DNA of 64,000 nucleotides, taken from Butyrivibrio sp. (lineage in GTDB: Bacteria > Bacillota > Clostridia > Lachnospirales > Lachnospiraceae). The DNA lies in the NCBI GenBank assembly GCA_022486625.1, contig JAKVKH010000008.1:29321-93320 (forward strand), in the 5' to 3' direction. A program made the position numbers and the translations under genes. Under the pieces are notes generated by a model. That model worked only from the letters and a program-made list of their open reading frames with translations. It was not told the origin of the DNA and did not search any database. This document shows positions 29,242-38,554 of this stretch, piece after piece (the first letter of the stretch is position 1; each line of letters starts with the position of its first letter).

Positions 29242-29572
29242 ACCCGTCACCTCCAAGCTTCTCTTTGAGTTTGGCGCGTCCACGTGCCAGAAGTGAATAT
29301 ACAGTATTTTCTCTGGTCTTCAGGATTTTTGCTATCTCTGCTGCAGAGTATCCTTCATAATAATGCAGATAGATGGCATCTTTATATTTTGAGGGAAGTG
29401 AAATCACGGCTTCAAGCACCTCTTTCACAGAATTCTCCTCAAAAGAAGGTATTTCTGCCAGCATTTCAATGGAAACCGAAGGTCTGCGGAAAAGACTTCT
29501 CAGATGATAAAAGCAGATACGCTGAATCTGCCGTTGCTGCTGCACTTTTCGGCGGTACTGCTGCAAATACAA
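29231..29572 (-). pseudogene. ECF sigma factor remnant lacking region 2
   Basis: Only the linker and region 4 remain: FRRPSVSIEML, then LPSKYKDAIYLHYYEGYSAAEIAKILK with the helix-turn-helix TRENTVYSLLARGRAKLKEKLGG. The promoter -10-binding region 2 (normally about 80 residues) is absent, and the upstream part of the frame overlaps a different coding frame that encodes a signal peptide. A deletion joining two genes is the likely cause. Confidence 0.7.
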
Positions 29573-29630
29573 TCATTCCGATTGTGAGAACTGCTGCAAC
29601 TGTTGCGCCTGCCATCATGATTTTCTTCAT
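29466..29630 (-). pseudogene. Signal-peptide fragment fused out of frame to the sigma remnant
   Basis: A strong ribosome site (GGAGGG, 7-base spacing) and ATG at 29630 open a 54-residue frame that starts like an exported protein (MKKIMMAGATVAAVLTIGMI, then AAVPPKSAAA). It continues out of frame across the sigma sequence and stops at 29466. It looks like the 5' end of a secreted-protein gene joined by deletion to the sigma gene. A genuine short exported peptide cannot be excluded. Confidence 0.5.
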
Positions 29631-29825
29631 TGTCTGTCCCTCCATTATTGGATGATTGCCTGTTTCACTTATTAAAACGACAATGAAGAACATATCCTTG
29701 CACTGCTCTGAAAATATTTTTACAATCTATTTTATTCTGTAAAAAATTATATCAGATACCATGTTTTATTCTATAATATAATAATCGCTAAAGATGATTC
29801 CTGTATCCAGAAACGGAGTATGAAC

Positions 29826-30830
29826 ATGCCAGAAAAAACAGATATCATAAATATTGATCCGGATGAAGAGAAGAAACCCCTCCAGTACCGCCAACCGATT
29901 TTTAATCATCTCGGACGTGTTCTTGATCAGGATAATCTGGAATCCGTCAGTTATATTCCAGGATCTCATATCCGTCTGTGGTATAACAATCAGCCCTGCG
30001 CCTACGCAGAGCATCATCATGATGCAGCAGAGATTATCTATATCCAGCAGAATCTTTATCCGGTTCGCGTCGGCCGTGAACACTTTGATCTGAGACCGGG
30101 AGATATCCTGTATATTCCGCCGCATATGCCGCATACACTTGAAGGGGGCAGTGGCGTGCGTTTCATTCTGCTGCTGGATCCGGCTCCATTTCTCATTTTT
30201 TCCGACTTCAAAGCCAGTACCATGTTCACCATGAGCGTCAAGTACCTGAGTGAAGCACATGAAAAGCAGTATTATACACTGGTTCGCGAAGCATATGACC
30301 AGATTATCCCGCTCTATTTTCAGGCCAACCCGATGTGGGAGCTTCATATTTTTTCCTGCATGTTCAATATGTTCATGAAAACTTCAGAACTCAAGCTCGC
30401 CGCATCACACAGTTTCGATCCTTCCACCGGCAATGCTTCTTTGCTGAATTACGGTAAGTTCTCCGCTCTGCTGAATTATATCAACGATAACTACTGTGAA
30501 AATCTGACACTTGAAAAAGCCGCAGATTATGTTGGTTTCTCCAAATACCATTTTCTGCGGATGTTTACTGAATATACCGGACTGACATTCCACGAATATC
30601 TCCTTCGCAGGAGAATTCAGGTATCCCAGTCTCTTCTGACTACAGATAAAACCATTACGGACATTGCCTTCGAATCCGGTTTTAATTCCATTACTTCCTT
30701 TTCGCGCAGTTTCCATCAGTACACCGGAATGTCACCGACGGAATACCGCGCTAAAAAAGATACCTATGACAACATGGGATATTCAAAATCTGTTATCCCT
30801 TCACACTCCCAAGCGCCACACCAGCAATAA
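29826..30830 (+). CDS. AraC-family regulator with cupin sensor
   Basis: The 334-residue protein has an N-terminal cupin (YAEHHHDAAEIIYIQ, RPGDILYIPPHMPH) and a C-terminal AraC DNA-binding domain (NLTLEKAADYVGFSKYHF and TITDIAFESGFNSITSFSRS, ending GMSPTEYRAKK). The ATG at 29826 has GGAG 7 bases before it; an earlier ATG abuts that sequence. Its 3' end overlaps the convergent sugar-permease gene by 38 bp. It probably controls that transporter operon, as in other Firmicutes sugar loci. Confidence 0.85.
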   Translation: MPEKTDIINIDPDEEKKPLQYRQPIFNHLGRVLDQDNLESVSYIPGSHIRLWYNNQPCAYAEHHHDAAEIIYIQQNLYPVRVGREHFDLRPGDILYIPPHMPHTLEGGSGVRFILLLDPAPFLIFSDFKASTMFTMSVKYLSEAHEKQYYTLVREAYDQIIPLYFQANPMWELHIFSCMFNMFMKTSELKLAASHSFDPSTGNASLLNYGKFSALLNYINDNYCENLTLEKAADYVGFSKYHFLRMFTEYTGLTFHEYLLRRRIQVSQSLLTTDKTITDIAFESGFNSITSFSRSFHQYTGMSPTEYRAKKDTYDNMGYSKSVIPSHSQAPHQQ

Positions 30831-31635
30831 TATACTTGGAAAGAAGCAGATATACCACGATCAGCGGAAGTGCTGTCAGCGTCAGTCCCAGATATACACT
30901 GCCATACTCTGTTTTGTATATATCCCCCCGAAGGAGTGAAATCATGATCGGAAGCGTATATTTCTTCTGATCAGTCAGAAGCACCAGCGGTGTGAACAGA
31001 TTGTTCCAGCTTGCAACAAAACTGAAAATCGCCTGTGTTGCAATTGCAGGTTTCATGATCGGAAGTGCAATATGATTGAAGGTATAGAACTCTTTTGCGC
31101 CGTCTATTCTGGCCGACTGCACAATTTCAAGTGACAGCGCCGGCATCATATACTGCTTCATGAAAAATACCATTGCAGGTGATGCAATCACCGGCAGAAT
31201 CAGCATCAGCAGATTGTTGGTCATATGAAGCTTATATACCATCTGATAAAAACCGATCAGTGTAATCTGTGCCGGAATCATCATAACTGCAAGGATGAAA
31301 CTGAAAAACGCATTCCTGAGCTTCCACTCATACACAACAATTGCATATGCTGTCAAAGTGGAAAAATAGGTTGCAAGAATCGTTGAAGTCACAGATACAA
31401 TGAGCGAATTCATAAATCCGACACCCGGGTTAAAGCTCTTCCCCAGCAGGATTTTCAGGTTATTCAGAAAATATGTGGAGGGGATAAGACTCACTGCATG
31501 CTGCTGAATCTGTATTGTACTTCTGGTGGAGTTCACAATCATGATGACGAAGGGCATCAGACTTAAGATCGCCAGAAATACACAGATAATAAAGATCACT
31601 ATTTTTTTACCTGTATTTTTTCCGTTCTTATTCAT
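30793..31635 (-). CDS. Carbohydrate ABC transporter permease, MalG type
   Basis: This CUT1-family permease of about 280 residues has six helices and the coupling EAA motif (EIVQSARIDGAKEFYTFNHIALPIMKP). The start at 31635 has GGGAGG about 10 bases upstream; an ATG at 31644 is too close to it. It overlaps the stop of the MalF-type gene and is third in the operon with the binding protein. The solute is unknown; no ATPase is encoded here, so a shared MsmX-type ATPase encoded elsewhere is likely. Confidence 0.88.
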   Translation of the reverse strand: MNKNGKNTGKKIVIFIICVFLAILSLMPFVIMIVNSTRSTIQIQQHAVSLIPSTYFLNNLKILLGKSFNPGVGFMNSLIVSVTSTILATYFSTLTAYAIVVYEWKLRNAFFSFILAVMMIPAQITLIGFYQMVYKLHMTNNLLMLILPVIASPAMVFFMKQYMMPALSLEIVQSARIDGAKEFYTFNHIALPIMKPAIATQAIFSFVASWNNLFTPLVLLTDQKKYTLPIMISLLRGDIYKTEYGSVYLGLTLTALPLIVVYLLLSKYIIAGVALGSVKG

Positions 31636-32614
31636 TTTCTGCATGCCTCCCGTTCTGTTTCCTGTTCTGCTTTTTTATTCTTCTGGCCTGCGCTTTTTCC
31701 TTTGCGTCATCTCTGTCTCTCATCAGATAGAACATCACCATGGAAGCCGCCACGATAATCACGAACATGATCATGGAAGCTGCTGCTGCGCGGTTATACT
31801 GATAGGTTCCGCTGAATGCAAGGTTATAAATATAAACGCTTGTCGTTGTGGTCGCATTATCCGGTCCGCCCATCATGAAGAGTTTGGGAATATCAAACAT
31901 GTTCAATCCGCCGATCAGTGAGGTTACCAGTGTAAACAGAAGAATGGTTCTGATATTCGGAATTGTAATATACCAGAAGGTCTGCCAGCCATTTGCGCCG
32001 TCTACTTCTGCTGCTTCAAATATTTCCGGACTGATTCCCAGTACGCCTGAAATCAGGATAATCATCGTATAGCCATACCACATCCAGGTCTGAATGAAAA
32101 TGACAACACCCTGTGCGATCCCTTTTTTTATCAGAAAATTAAACGGCTGTGCCAGAATTCCGAAACGGACCAGCAGGTCATTGACCGGACCCATCGGATA
32201 GCCAAACAGTGCATTGAAGAGAATTGCAACTGTTGCCGCCGTAATAATATTCGGCATATAAAAGATTACCTTGAATGCACCTTCTCCCGGGATCTTGAAT
32301 CTGCGGTCTGTAAACCAGGCCGCCAGGAGCAGTGCCAGTGCCAGCTGCGGAATAAAATTACTTATCCACAGATAAACAGTATTTCCGAATGCTCTCTGGA
32401 ACATCGGGCTTGTCAGAACAGCCTGAAAATTTGCAAACGGATGATCTGTCAGAAAATGAAAGGTTGTTTTGCCGACACCCTTCATATCCGTAAAACCGAT
32501 TACCGCTGTATAAAGGGTCGGATATAATGAGAAGATCAAATATGCAACCACAAACGGGATGCTGAAAAGATAACCATATCTTGCATAACTGAAATTTGCC
32601 TTTTTCTTTTTCAT
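31628..32614 (-). CDS. Carbohydrate ABC transporter permease, MalF type
   Basis: This 328-residue six-helix permease has the coupling motif EIFEAAEVDGANGWQTFWYITIP. N-terminal YLFSIPFVVAYLIFSLYPTLYT is typical of CUT1 permeases. It works with the MalG-type partner (8-bp overlap) and the lipoprotein 97 bp upstream, separated from the latter by a strong hairpin. Confidence 0.9.
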   Translation of the reverse strand: MKKKKANFSYARYGYLFSIPFVVAYLIFSLYPTLYTAVIGFTDMKGVGKTTFHFLTDHPFANFQAVLTSPMFQRAFGNTVYLWISNFIPQLALALLLAAWFTDRRFKIPGEGAFKVIFYMPNIITAATVAILFNALFGYPMGPVNDLLVRFGILAQPFNFLIKKGIAQGVVIFIQTWMWYGYTMIILISGVLGISPEIFEAAEVDGANGWQTFWYITIPNIRTILLFTLVTSLIGGLNMFDIPKLFMMGGPDNATTTTSVYIYNLAFSGTYQYNRAAAASMIMFVIIVAASMVMFYLMRDRDDAKEKAQARRIKKQNRKQNGRHAENE

Positions 32615-32662
32615 GCTGATTTTCCTCTCAAAAGCAAGGTAGAAAACACTTTGCCTTTTTTA

Positions 32663-32691
32663 AAAGGGGCCAGGCCAAGGCCTGACCCCTT
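32663..32691 (-). terminator. Hairpin between binding protein and permease genes
   Basis: AAGGGG.CAGGCC and GGCCTG.CCCCTT pair over 13 positions with a two-base loop, followed on the minus strand by TTAAAAAA. It probably reduces readthrough so the binding protein is made in excess. Confidence 0.75.
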
Positions 32692-32711
32692 CATTTCGCA
32701 TTTCTGTTTCT

Positions 32712-34181
32712 TTACTTTGCTGCTTCAATTCCAAGATTATCACTTACTGTCTGCTTGAAATCCTTGATTGCAGCATCACGTGATTTTTCACCTGCTGCAT
32801 AGGAGCGAACCTGATCTCTCCATGCCGTATTGATGGATTCATCAAACTGTGTCATGTTCTTACCTGTTGCATAATTGTTGGCCGGAATGAAATAATCAAA
32901 CATGTTCTGTCCGCCAAGGAAATCCGTTGTACCATCGCTCATGGCCATAACTGTACCGGAAGCAACTGCATCCTTTGTACCGCCTTCGCCGTTCAGAGTA
33001 CCGTTTGCCCACTTATACTGCAGACCATCCTTCGTGCAGTCCAGTGTGATCCAGTCAATGATCTGTTTCACAGCAGCTACCTTGTCAGAATTCATATTCT
33101 TGTTTGCAAGAAGCCATGTGCCGCCCCAGAAGAAGCCAACCGGTGAATCACAGATTGCCCAGTCCCCATAGGTTCCTTCACCAGGCTTTTTGCCGCCGCA
33201 GTTCGGAGCCAGTGTATAGTTGATCAGCCATGCCGGTCCGAAGAATCCGAATACCGGCTTCTGGCCTTCACCCTTCATATCTGCAAACCATGCATCCTGC
33301 CAGTCCTGTGTCACATTGGACCAGCCATTGTCTGTCAGGTTCTTGGAAATATCAAGGAATGCTTCTCTCTTAGGGTCAATCTGAAGCTGTCCCGCATCAT
33401 TAAGCCATGCGGAATCAGAAGAATTCTCAACTGCATGCCACACATCACCGTCTCCGGATACAATTGCATCACCCTTTGCCTGCAGTGTCTTGGCTGCATC
33501 CCAGAACTTGTCCCAGCTGCCACTTCCGCCGCCGATGATCTTGCTGATTTCCTTCGGATCATCTGTTCCGAAGACATCCTTGGCAATGGATCTGCGGTAA
33601 ATAAATGCGCCGCCTGTTGCCTGATATCCGAGTGCATCAATATCGCCTGATGTATTGCTGCCGATATCCATTGTATACTGTGCGATCTGTGCAGCCTTGG
33701 TTTCCTTGTCCACATCAATGCCCAGATCCTTATAAGGCATTGCATAATCCTGCATGTCACCCTTTGAATATTTCAGAATAAATGCAGCTTCTGCACAGTA
33801 GATATCCGGCTGCTGGTCCCCGCCTGCCTGTAATGCTGCATCCAGCGCCGGCTGATATGCACCGTCTGTTGTAGCAATAATGGTCGGATTAACTGTATAT
33901 CCGAAATCCGGATGTGCTTCGATAAATTTGTCAACCATTTTCGGCACTTCGTCTGTAAATGCCCAGAGGTTAATCACACCCTTGCTGCCTGCTGCCACAG
34001 TACTGGAACCTGTGCTGGCACCTGCGGATGCTCCCGCACCGGCATCTGAACTTACAGCTGCTGCACCTGATGTGCTGTCTGCTGTTGAAGATGCAGCGGT
34101 ACCTGAACCTGAACCACAGCCTGCAAGCAGAGACGATCCCATGACTGCTGTCAATAATAACGCGATCACTTTCTTTTTCAT
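32712..34181 (-). CDS. Extracellular sugar-binding lipoprotein (CUT1 family)
   Basis: The 489-residue family 1 solute-binding protein has a lipoprotein signal (KKKVIALLLTAVMGSSLLAGC), a Ser/Ala/Gly linker to about residue 65, and the binding domain beginning INLWAFTDEVPKMVDKF. Motifs PVFGFFGPAWLINYTL and FWGGTWLLANKN are typical. GGAGGG precedes the ATG. The ligand is unknown; the AraC regulator beyond the permeases and a YesL protein divergent from it suggest a plant-glycan oligosaccharide. Confidence 0.9.
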   Translation of the reverse strand: MKKKVIALLLTAVMGSSLLAGCGSGSGTAASSTADSTSGAAAVSSDAGAGASAGASTGSSTVAAGSKGVINLWAFTDEVPKMVDKFIEAHPDFGYTVNPTIIATTDGAYQPALDAALQAGGDQQPDIYCAEAAFILKYSKGDMQDYAMPYKDLGIDVDKETKAAQIAQYTMDIGSNTSGDIDALGYQATGGAFIYRRSIAKDVFGTDDPKEISKIIGGGSGSWDKFWDAAKTLQAKGDAIVSGDGDVWHAVENSSDSAWLNDAGQLQIDPKREAFLDISKNLTDNGWSNVTQDWQDAWFADMKGEGQKPVFGFFGPAWLINYTLAPNCGGKKPGEGTYGDWAICDSPVGFFWGGTWLLANKNMNSDKVAAVKQIIDWITLDCTKDGLQYKWANGTLNGEGGTKDAVASGTVMAMSDGTTDFLGGQNMFDYFIPANNYATGKNMTQFDESINTAWRDQVRSYAAGEKSRDAAIKDFKQTVSDNLGIEAAK

Positions 34182-34381
34182 AACTACCCTCCAATCTGAA
34201 TTTTCAGTTACTGATTGCTTCAGCGAGGCCTCGCTTTTGTGATAAAATTATTATTACATTTTCATTCTCTACATGTTTGTCAAAAATTGCGATGGTTTTT
34301 TCACTAATTGCTAATTATGCACAAACGTAATGACTATTTGCCTATTTTTTTGTACAATTTACTTAACATTTTTAAGGAGAT

Positions 34382-35005
34382 ATGGAAAAGATGAATCAAT
34401 TATTTAATCCGGAGAACCCGGTAATGATTATTTTAGGTAAAATATGGGATCTGATTCTGATGAATCTCTGTTTTGTGATCACTTCACTTCCGATCTTTAC
34501 CATCGGTGCCTCTCTGACTGCACTGTATCGAACTGCACTGTCCATGAAGGAAAATGATCCTGCATGGGCACATACCACCTATTTCAAAGCCTTTCGGGAA
34601 AACTTCCGTCAGGCAACTGTGCTGTGGCTGATCCTTCTGGCCGCAGGTGCCTTCCTGTCTGCCGATCTGTACGTAATCTACTGCGTGATTGATCCCGCAT
34701 GGCTATGGTTGCAGTATCCGATCTGGCTGCTGCTCATCCTGCTGCTCTGTACCGTACTGTATGCGTTTCCGCTTCTGTCTGAATATCATGAAACAACACC
34801 GCAGCTCATCTCGAACTCCATCCGGCTGGCAATCGGAAACTTTCCGACCACCCTGCTCTTTCTGATCATTCTCCTGGGCATTGCGGACATTTCCTTTCAC
34901 AATCCGGAACTGCGCATTCTCTTTTTCAGTCTGTATCTTTTCATTGGGAACGGCGCACTGGCCGCTTTCTTTTCCATTTTTCTGAACCGGATTTTCGAAA
35001 AATAG
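34382..35005 (+). CDS. YesL-like (DUF624) membrane protein
   Basis: The 207-residue protein has five membrane helices and the family opening LFNPENPVMIILGKIWDLILMN. YesL proteins of unknown function accompany CUT1 sugar transporters. Two ATG codons compete: 34382, two bases after AAGGAG, and 34391, eleven bases after it; relatives begin like the second. It is divergent from the binding-protein gene with about 200 bp between. Confidence 0.8.
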   Translation: MEKMNQLFNPENPVMIILGKIWDLILMNLCFVITSLPIFTIGASLTALYRTALSMKENDPAWAHTTYFKAFRENFRQATVLWLILLAAGAFLSADLYVIYCVIDPAWLWLQYPIWLLLILLLCTVLYAFPLLSEYHETTPQLISNSIRLAIGNFPTTLLFLIILLGIADISFHNPELRILFFSLYLFIGNGALAAFFSIFLNRIFEK

Positions 35006-35017
35006 ATAAGCAGGCAC

Positions 35018-35068
35018 AAAGAAAAATGCCATCTCAGAGATTCAACCTCTGAAATGGCATTTTTCTTT
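35018..35068. terminator. Bidirectional intrinsic terminator
   Basis: AAAGAAAAATGCCAT and ATGGCATTTTTCTTT pair perfectly (15 bp), extended by TCAGAG/CTCTGA, with A and T flanks suited to both strands. It ends the yesL-like gene. The stop codon of the convergent rsmH-like gene (35067-35069) lies at its edge. Confidence 0.9.
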
Positions 35069-36158
35069 ACCCTTTGATCGCCCAGCGCAGCTTTGTAGAC
35101 CTTGCCCGGCTGTTCTGTACACACTCCTGCGGCGAAGGCCTCGTCACCTCCTGCGCAATCTCACTGTAGACGCCTTCCTGATACAGCTCCCGAAAAGACT
35201 TCTTGACCAGCCTGTCTTCTCCGGAATGGAATGTCAGTACTGCGACCCGGCCTCCTTTTTTGAGTGCACCGGGAAGCTTTTCCAGAAAAGCATAGAGGAC
35301 TTCATATTCCTGATTCACGTCAATCCGAAGTGCCTGAAAAACCCTGGCACAGGATTTCTTCACAGCCTCTGCACGTTCTTCATTTTTTATCCCTTTGACT
35401 TTAAGAACGACCTTTTCAACCTCTTCACGCAGCTGCGTGGTTGTTTCAATCTTCCTGCCGCGTTTTCTGTCCTGACAGAGCTGCCTGGCAATTTCCTGTG
35501 CGTATGGTTCATCCGCATTATCAATCAGCATGCCGGTAATCTCTTCCTCGTCCATTTCCGCAAGGCGCCCGGCAGCCGACATCCCCTTCAGCGGATTCAT
35601 ACGCAGATCAAGCGGCCCGTCTGTCTTATAGGAAAATCCACGCTCCGGATTATCAATCTGCATGGAAGAGACACCCAGATCCGCCAGAATAAAATCAAAC
35701 GGTCCGGTCTCTTTCACCAGCTCATCGATCTGTGCAAAATTCATCAGATGAATGCTCAGAATTTCTTCTCCGTAGCCAAGTTTTTCAAGCCGCTGCCTTG
35801 TTTTGGCAGATTCAATCGGGTCGACATCCGTTGCATAAATATGCCCCTGCTGCTCAAGCTTCTCCAGCATTCTGGACGTATGACCGCCATAGCCCAGCGT
35901 GGCATCCATTCCTGTCATTCCCGGTCTGATCTGCAGCACATCCAGAATTTCATTTACCATAATCGGAATATGTGTTCCTGCAGGCGTTATTCCCTTTTCC
36001 TTCACATGCTCAAGTGTACCCGCATACTTATCCGGATTCAGTTCTTTATATTTTTCCTCATATTTTTTCGGATATGCACCCTTATATCTGACACGGCGGG
36101 TATGCTCTTTCTGCCCGTCCTCATGATTCTGATGCGCTGCGTCATTCCTCTCAGCCAT
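35067..36158 (-). CDS. rsmH: RsmH-like 16S rRNA (cytosine-N4)-methyltransferase paralogue with N-terminal extension
   Basis: The 363-residue protein has the SAM-binding core (MDATLGYGGHTSRML), LADLGVSSMQIDNPERGFSY, DLRMNP and a C-terminal TFHSGEDR and SPQE, as in RsmH, which methylates C1402 of 16S rRNA. About 60 extra N-terminal residues (RRVRYKGAYPKKYEEKYKEL) are not in the standard enzyme, and none of mraZ, ftsL or penicillin-binding-protein genes is adjacent, so this is probably the second, non-dcw paralogue found in Clostridia. The start at 36158 has GGAGG 8 bases upstream. Confidence 0.85.
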   Translation of the reverse strand: MAERNDAAHQNHEDGQKEHTRRVRYKGAYPKKYEEKYKELNPDKYAGTLEHVKEKGITPAGTHIPIMVNEILDVLQIRPGMTGMDATLGYGGHTSRMLEKLEQQGHIYATDVDPIESAKTRQRLEKLGYGEEILSIHLMNFAQIDELVKETGPFDFILADLGVSSMQIDNPERGFSYKTDGPLDLRMNPLKGMSAAGRLAEMDEEEITGMLIDNADEPYAQEIARQLCQDRKRGRKIETTTQLREEVEKVVLKVKGIKNEERAEAVKKSCARVFQALRIDVNQEYEVLYAFLEKLPGALKKGGRVAVLTFHSGEDRLVKKSFRELYQEGVYSEIAQEVTRPSPQECVQNSRARSTKLRWAIKG

Positions 36159-36179
36159 ACTGCCAACCTCCACTGAACT

Positions 36180-36593
36180 TCAGAATGTCACCGTTCTTGG
36201 CGGCTCTGTAAACGATGAAAATGTAGCCTCTGCTTTTTCAAAGTAAAGAACCGCTGTATTGCCATCACCCGCTGCATACATTTTCTTCAGGCCGGGATTC
36301 TTATCCAGCATATCTTCCTCAGGTTCTCTTCTGTCGTCATGCACAAGTCTGCCCGCTACGCGAAGCCAGCGGCCATCCTTGAAAGCGCAGAGTTCCACTT
36401 CCGGATTCTTCTCAATCTGTTTAAAGACATCCTTCTTTTTCCCAGTCTGGATATAAAGCTTTCCTTCAAAGATCTCAGCCGTTCCGAAAGGTCTCACTCT
36501 CGGCCGGTCTCCGTCGATAGTTGCCAGATAATAGGTCTGTGCCGATTTCAGAAATTCCTGTACCTCTTCAATTACTGTTTTTGCCACTGCCAT
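36180..36593 (-). CDS. Pyridoxamine 5'-phosphate oxidase-like FMN-binding protein
   Basis: The 137-residue split-barrel flavoprotein has YYLATIDGDRPRVRPFGTAEI and ELCAFKDGRWLRVAGR. It is too short for PdxH and more like small FMN- or F420-binding oxidoreductases of unknown substrate. The ATG at 36593 follows AAGGAGGGT. It lies 21 bp upstream of the rsmH-like gene and is probably cotranscribed with it. Confidence 0.82.
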   Translation of the reverse strand: MAVAKTVIEEVQEFLKSAQTYYLATIDGDRPRVRPFGTAEIFEGKLYIQTGKKKDVFKQIEKNPEVELCAFKDGRWLRVAGRLVHDDRREPEEDMLDKNPGLKKMYAAGDGNTAVLYFEKAEATFSSFTEPPRTVTF

Positions 36594-36652
36594 ACCCTCC
36601 TTCACTTCTTTGCTGTGCCCCTTCTCATCGGAAAATTCAATTCATCCTGCGA

Positions 36653-37414
36653 TCAACGTTTGATGCAGACGTGCTCGCCTTCACTTAAGATAATATCTCC
36701 GGGTTCTAATTTTAACGGGGTTTTCAGGTATGAGGAATCTCTGATCACCTCAAATCCTGCATCGGAAAGCGCTTCTGCCATATTGGAAGTTGTCATCGCG
36801 ACATTGATCTTCTGCAGCGCTTCAATGCCATCTCTGTAACCGACTGCCTTTACAATGCTGGCCGTAGAGCAGGAACAGTCTGTATTGCAGGCCACTGTAA
36901 TCTGAGACGGGTCATAACTGCTGGCTTCAAGATGCTTCCAGAAGTCATCGCGTTCATCCTGATTGTATCCGATCAGATCATTGTCTGCCGCAGACGCTGC
37001 AAGCGATGCAATGTCTTTTGAGGCGTTCTCATCCGGATATCGAAGAATACACGTCCAGCCTGCATCCTTCCATCCGCGGACATCCCACTCATGTCCGGTC
37101 TGATCTCCGGCAACGCCACCGGATGTATTTCCGTTCTCATCGCTGCCGCAGTTCACTACCTTATAACACTGCCAGAGCAGCTTCGATGCGCCAAGGTGCC
37201 AGGAGACTGCAGCAAGCAGTACCACGATGACAGCCGTTTTCACAACCGCAGCAAGTCTGCGCGCTCTGCGCCGTCTGTGCCTTCTGCCCCTTCTGTTATC
37301 TGTCCTGTCTCTCTCTGTCCTGTCACTTCGCACGTTGAGGTAATGCCTCCCTGAACTTCCGCTGAATAAAATACATTGTAGCATACTTTGTGTGCGGTGA
37401 CGAACTTCCGACAT
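36653..37414 (-). CDS. Membrane-anchored lysin-like (NlpC/P60-like) protein
   Basis: The protein has up to 253 residues: a basic N-terminus rich in Arg, one membrane helix (VVKTAVIVVLLAAVSWHLGA) and an extracellular domain (about 115-250). In that domain ACNTDCSCSTASIVKAVGY and LEPGDIILSEGEHVCI resemble the Cys and His segments of phage peptidoglycan-hydrolase domains. The start is uncertain: the ATG at 37414 has no good ribosome site and a GTG at 37333 lies 12 bases after GGGAGG. It may remodel peptidoglycan at the membrane. The Asn/third catalytic residue is not identified. Confidence 0.6.
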   Translation of the reverse strand: MSEVRHRTQSMLQCILFSGSSGRHYLNVRSDRTERDRTDNRRGRRHRRRRARRLAAVVKTAVIVVLLAAVSWHLGASKLLWQCYKVVNCGSDENGNTSGGVAGDQTGHEWDVRGWKDAGWTCILRYPDENASKDIASLAASAADNDLIGYNQDERDDFWKHLEASSYDPSQITVACNTDCSCSTASIVKAVGYRDGIEALQKINVAMTTSNMAEALSDAGFEVIRDSSYLKTPLKLEPGDIILSEGEHVCIKR

Positions 37415-37432
37415 ATTCAGCTTTCGGCAGAA

Positions 37433-38554
37433 TCACCTCTGTGCCTGCTCCATCTGTTTTATTTTCTCCTTATTTTCATACATTCTACGATCTGCAATAT
37501 TCATCAGTTCACTGATATTTAACCCCGTGAACTCCGTAGACACTGCATATCCGGCTGCAAAACTGATTCCGGCATCACCCACAGATTTTCTGTGTTTACA
37601 GTTATCCTGCAGCCGCTTAACAAATGAAACCGCATCCGCCTGACTCATATGCACTGCAATCGCAATAAACTCATCACCGCCAAATCTTCCCGTAAACATA
37701 TGCGGAGAAGCTTCCTGCCGCAAAGCCTCCCCAAATCCTGCAATAAGCGCATCTCCGGCTTCGTGTCCCAGTCCGTCATTCACTTTTTTCAGATTGTTGA
37801 TATCAAACATAAAGCAGGTCACACGCACCCTGGCCGGAACAGGTGCCGGATCAGACAGACGTTCTTCACATTTTCTTTTGCTGGAAAGGCCTGTGCCGGG
37901 ATCAATGTAGGCAAGACTGCTCAGTTTCATATTATGTCTCGTTGCTTTTCCAAGCTCGATTCCGTACAGGATTATCACAAAGCCGTCCGCAATGATCAGT
38001 GCAATCATAAGCCATTCAATCACTCTGACCCTGTCTTCAATTGCTCCTGAAAAATTCTGCGCCAGCTGCGCCGTATAATCTGCCGTCTGAAAATAATCCT
38101 GACTCATCTGAAAAAGCTGTTGCCGTTCTGATTGGTCTGATCGATAAGAATATATCTCCTTTTTCAGCTTCTTCCAGCTTTCAATCTGCGCCGAAAGCGC
38201 CTTCTGATACTGCGGATCTGAAAGCTTTATGTCCTGATACTCCCCTTTGCCTGTCTGCAATGAGTACAGCAGTTCATCCATCTGCGAAATCAGTTCATCA
38301 TCCCGAACGCCATAAAGTTCTTCCTTGACCAGCCTCTGTGTATCTCCTCTTATCAGTCCGATGTAATTTATGACTTTCGCATTTCCCTGTATCAGATTTA
38401 CATTTTCTATAAAGATAAATGAAACAAGCGCCATCACAATAAAGGAAACAACCTGGACCTTTCTCAGCATTCTGCGTTTTGCAATGCCAAAGGTTCTTTC
38501 CTCTTCTGCTGTCTTCTTATTCTGTTCTTCCTGTATCGCACTTTTCCTGAACAC
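37433..38554 (-). CDS. Membrane diguanylate cyclase (GGDEF)
   Basis: The 373-residue protein starts at a GTG with AAAGGG 6 bases upstream. Two membrane helices (about 32-52 and 185-205) flank an extracytoplasmic helical sensor of about 130 residues. The GGDEF domain (about 220-368) has FDINNLKKVNDGLGHEAGD and an intact RFGGDEF. It would make c-di-GMP in response to an outside signal, opposing the EAL protein at 1805-3901. Confidence 0.88.
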   Translation of the reverse strand: MFRKSAIQEEQNKKTAEEERTFGIAKRRMLRKVQVVSFIVMALVSFIFIENVNLIQGNAKVINYIGLIRGDTQRLVKEELYGVRDDELISQMDELLYSLQTGKGEYQDIKLSDPQYQKALSAQIESWKKLKKEIYSYRSDQSERQQLFQMSQDYFQTADYTAQLAQNFSGAIEDRVRVIEWLMIALIIADGFVIILYGIELGKATRHNMKLSSLAYIDPGTGLSSKRKCEERLSDPAPVPARVRVTCFMFDINNLKKVNDGLGHEAGDALIAGFGEALRQEASPHMFTGRFGGDEFIAIAVHMSQADAVSFVKRLQDNCKHRKSVGDAGISFAAGYAVSTEFTGLNISELMNIADRRMYENKEKIKQMEQAQR

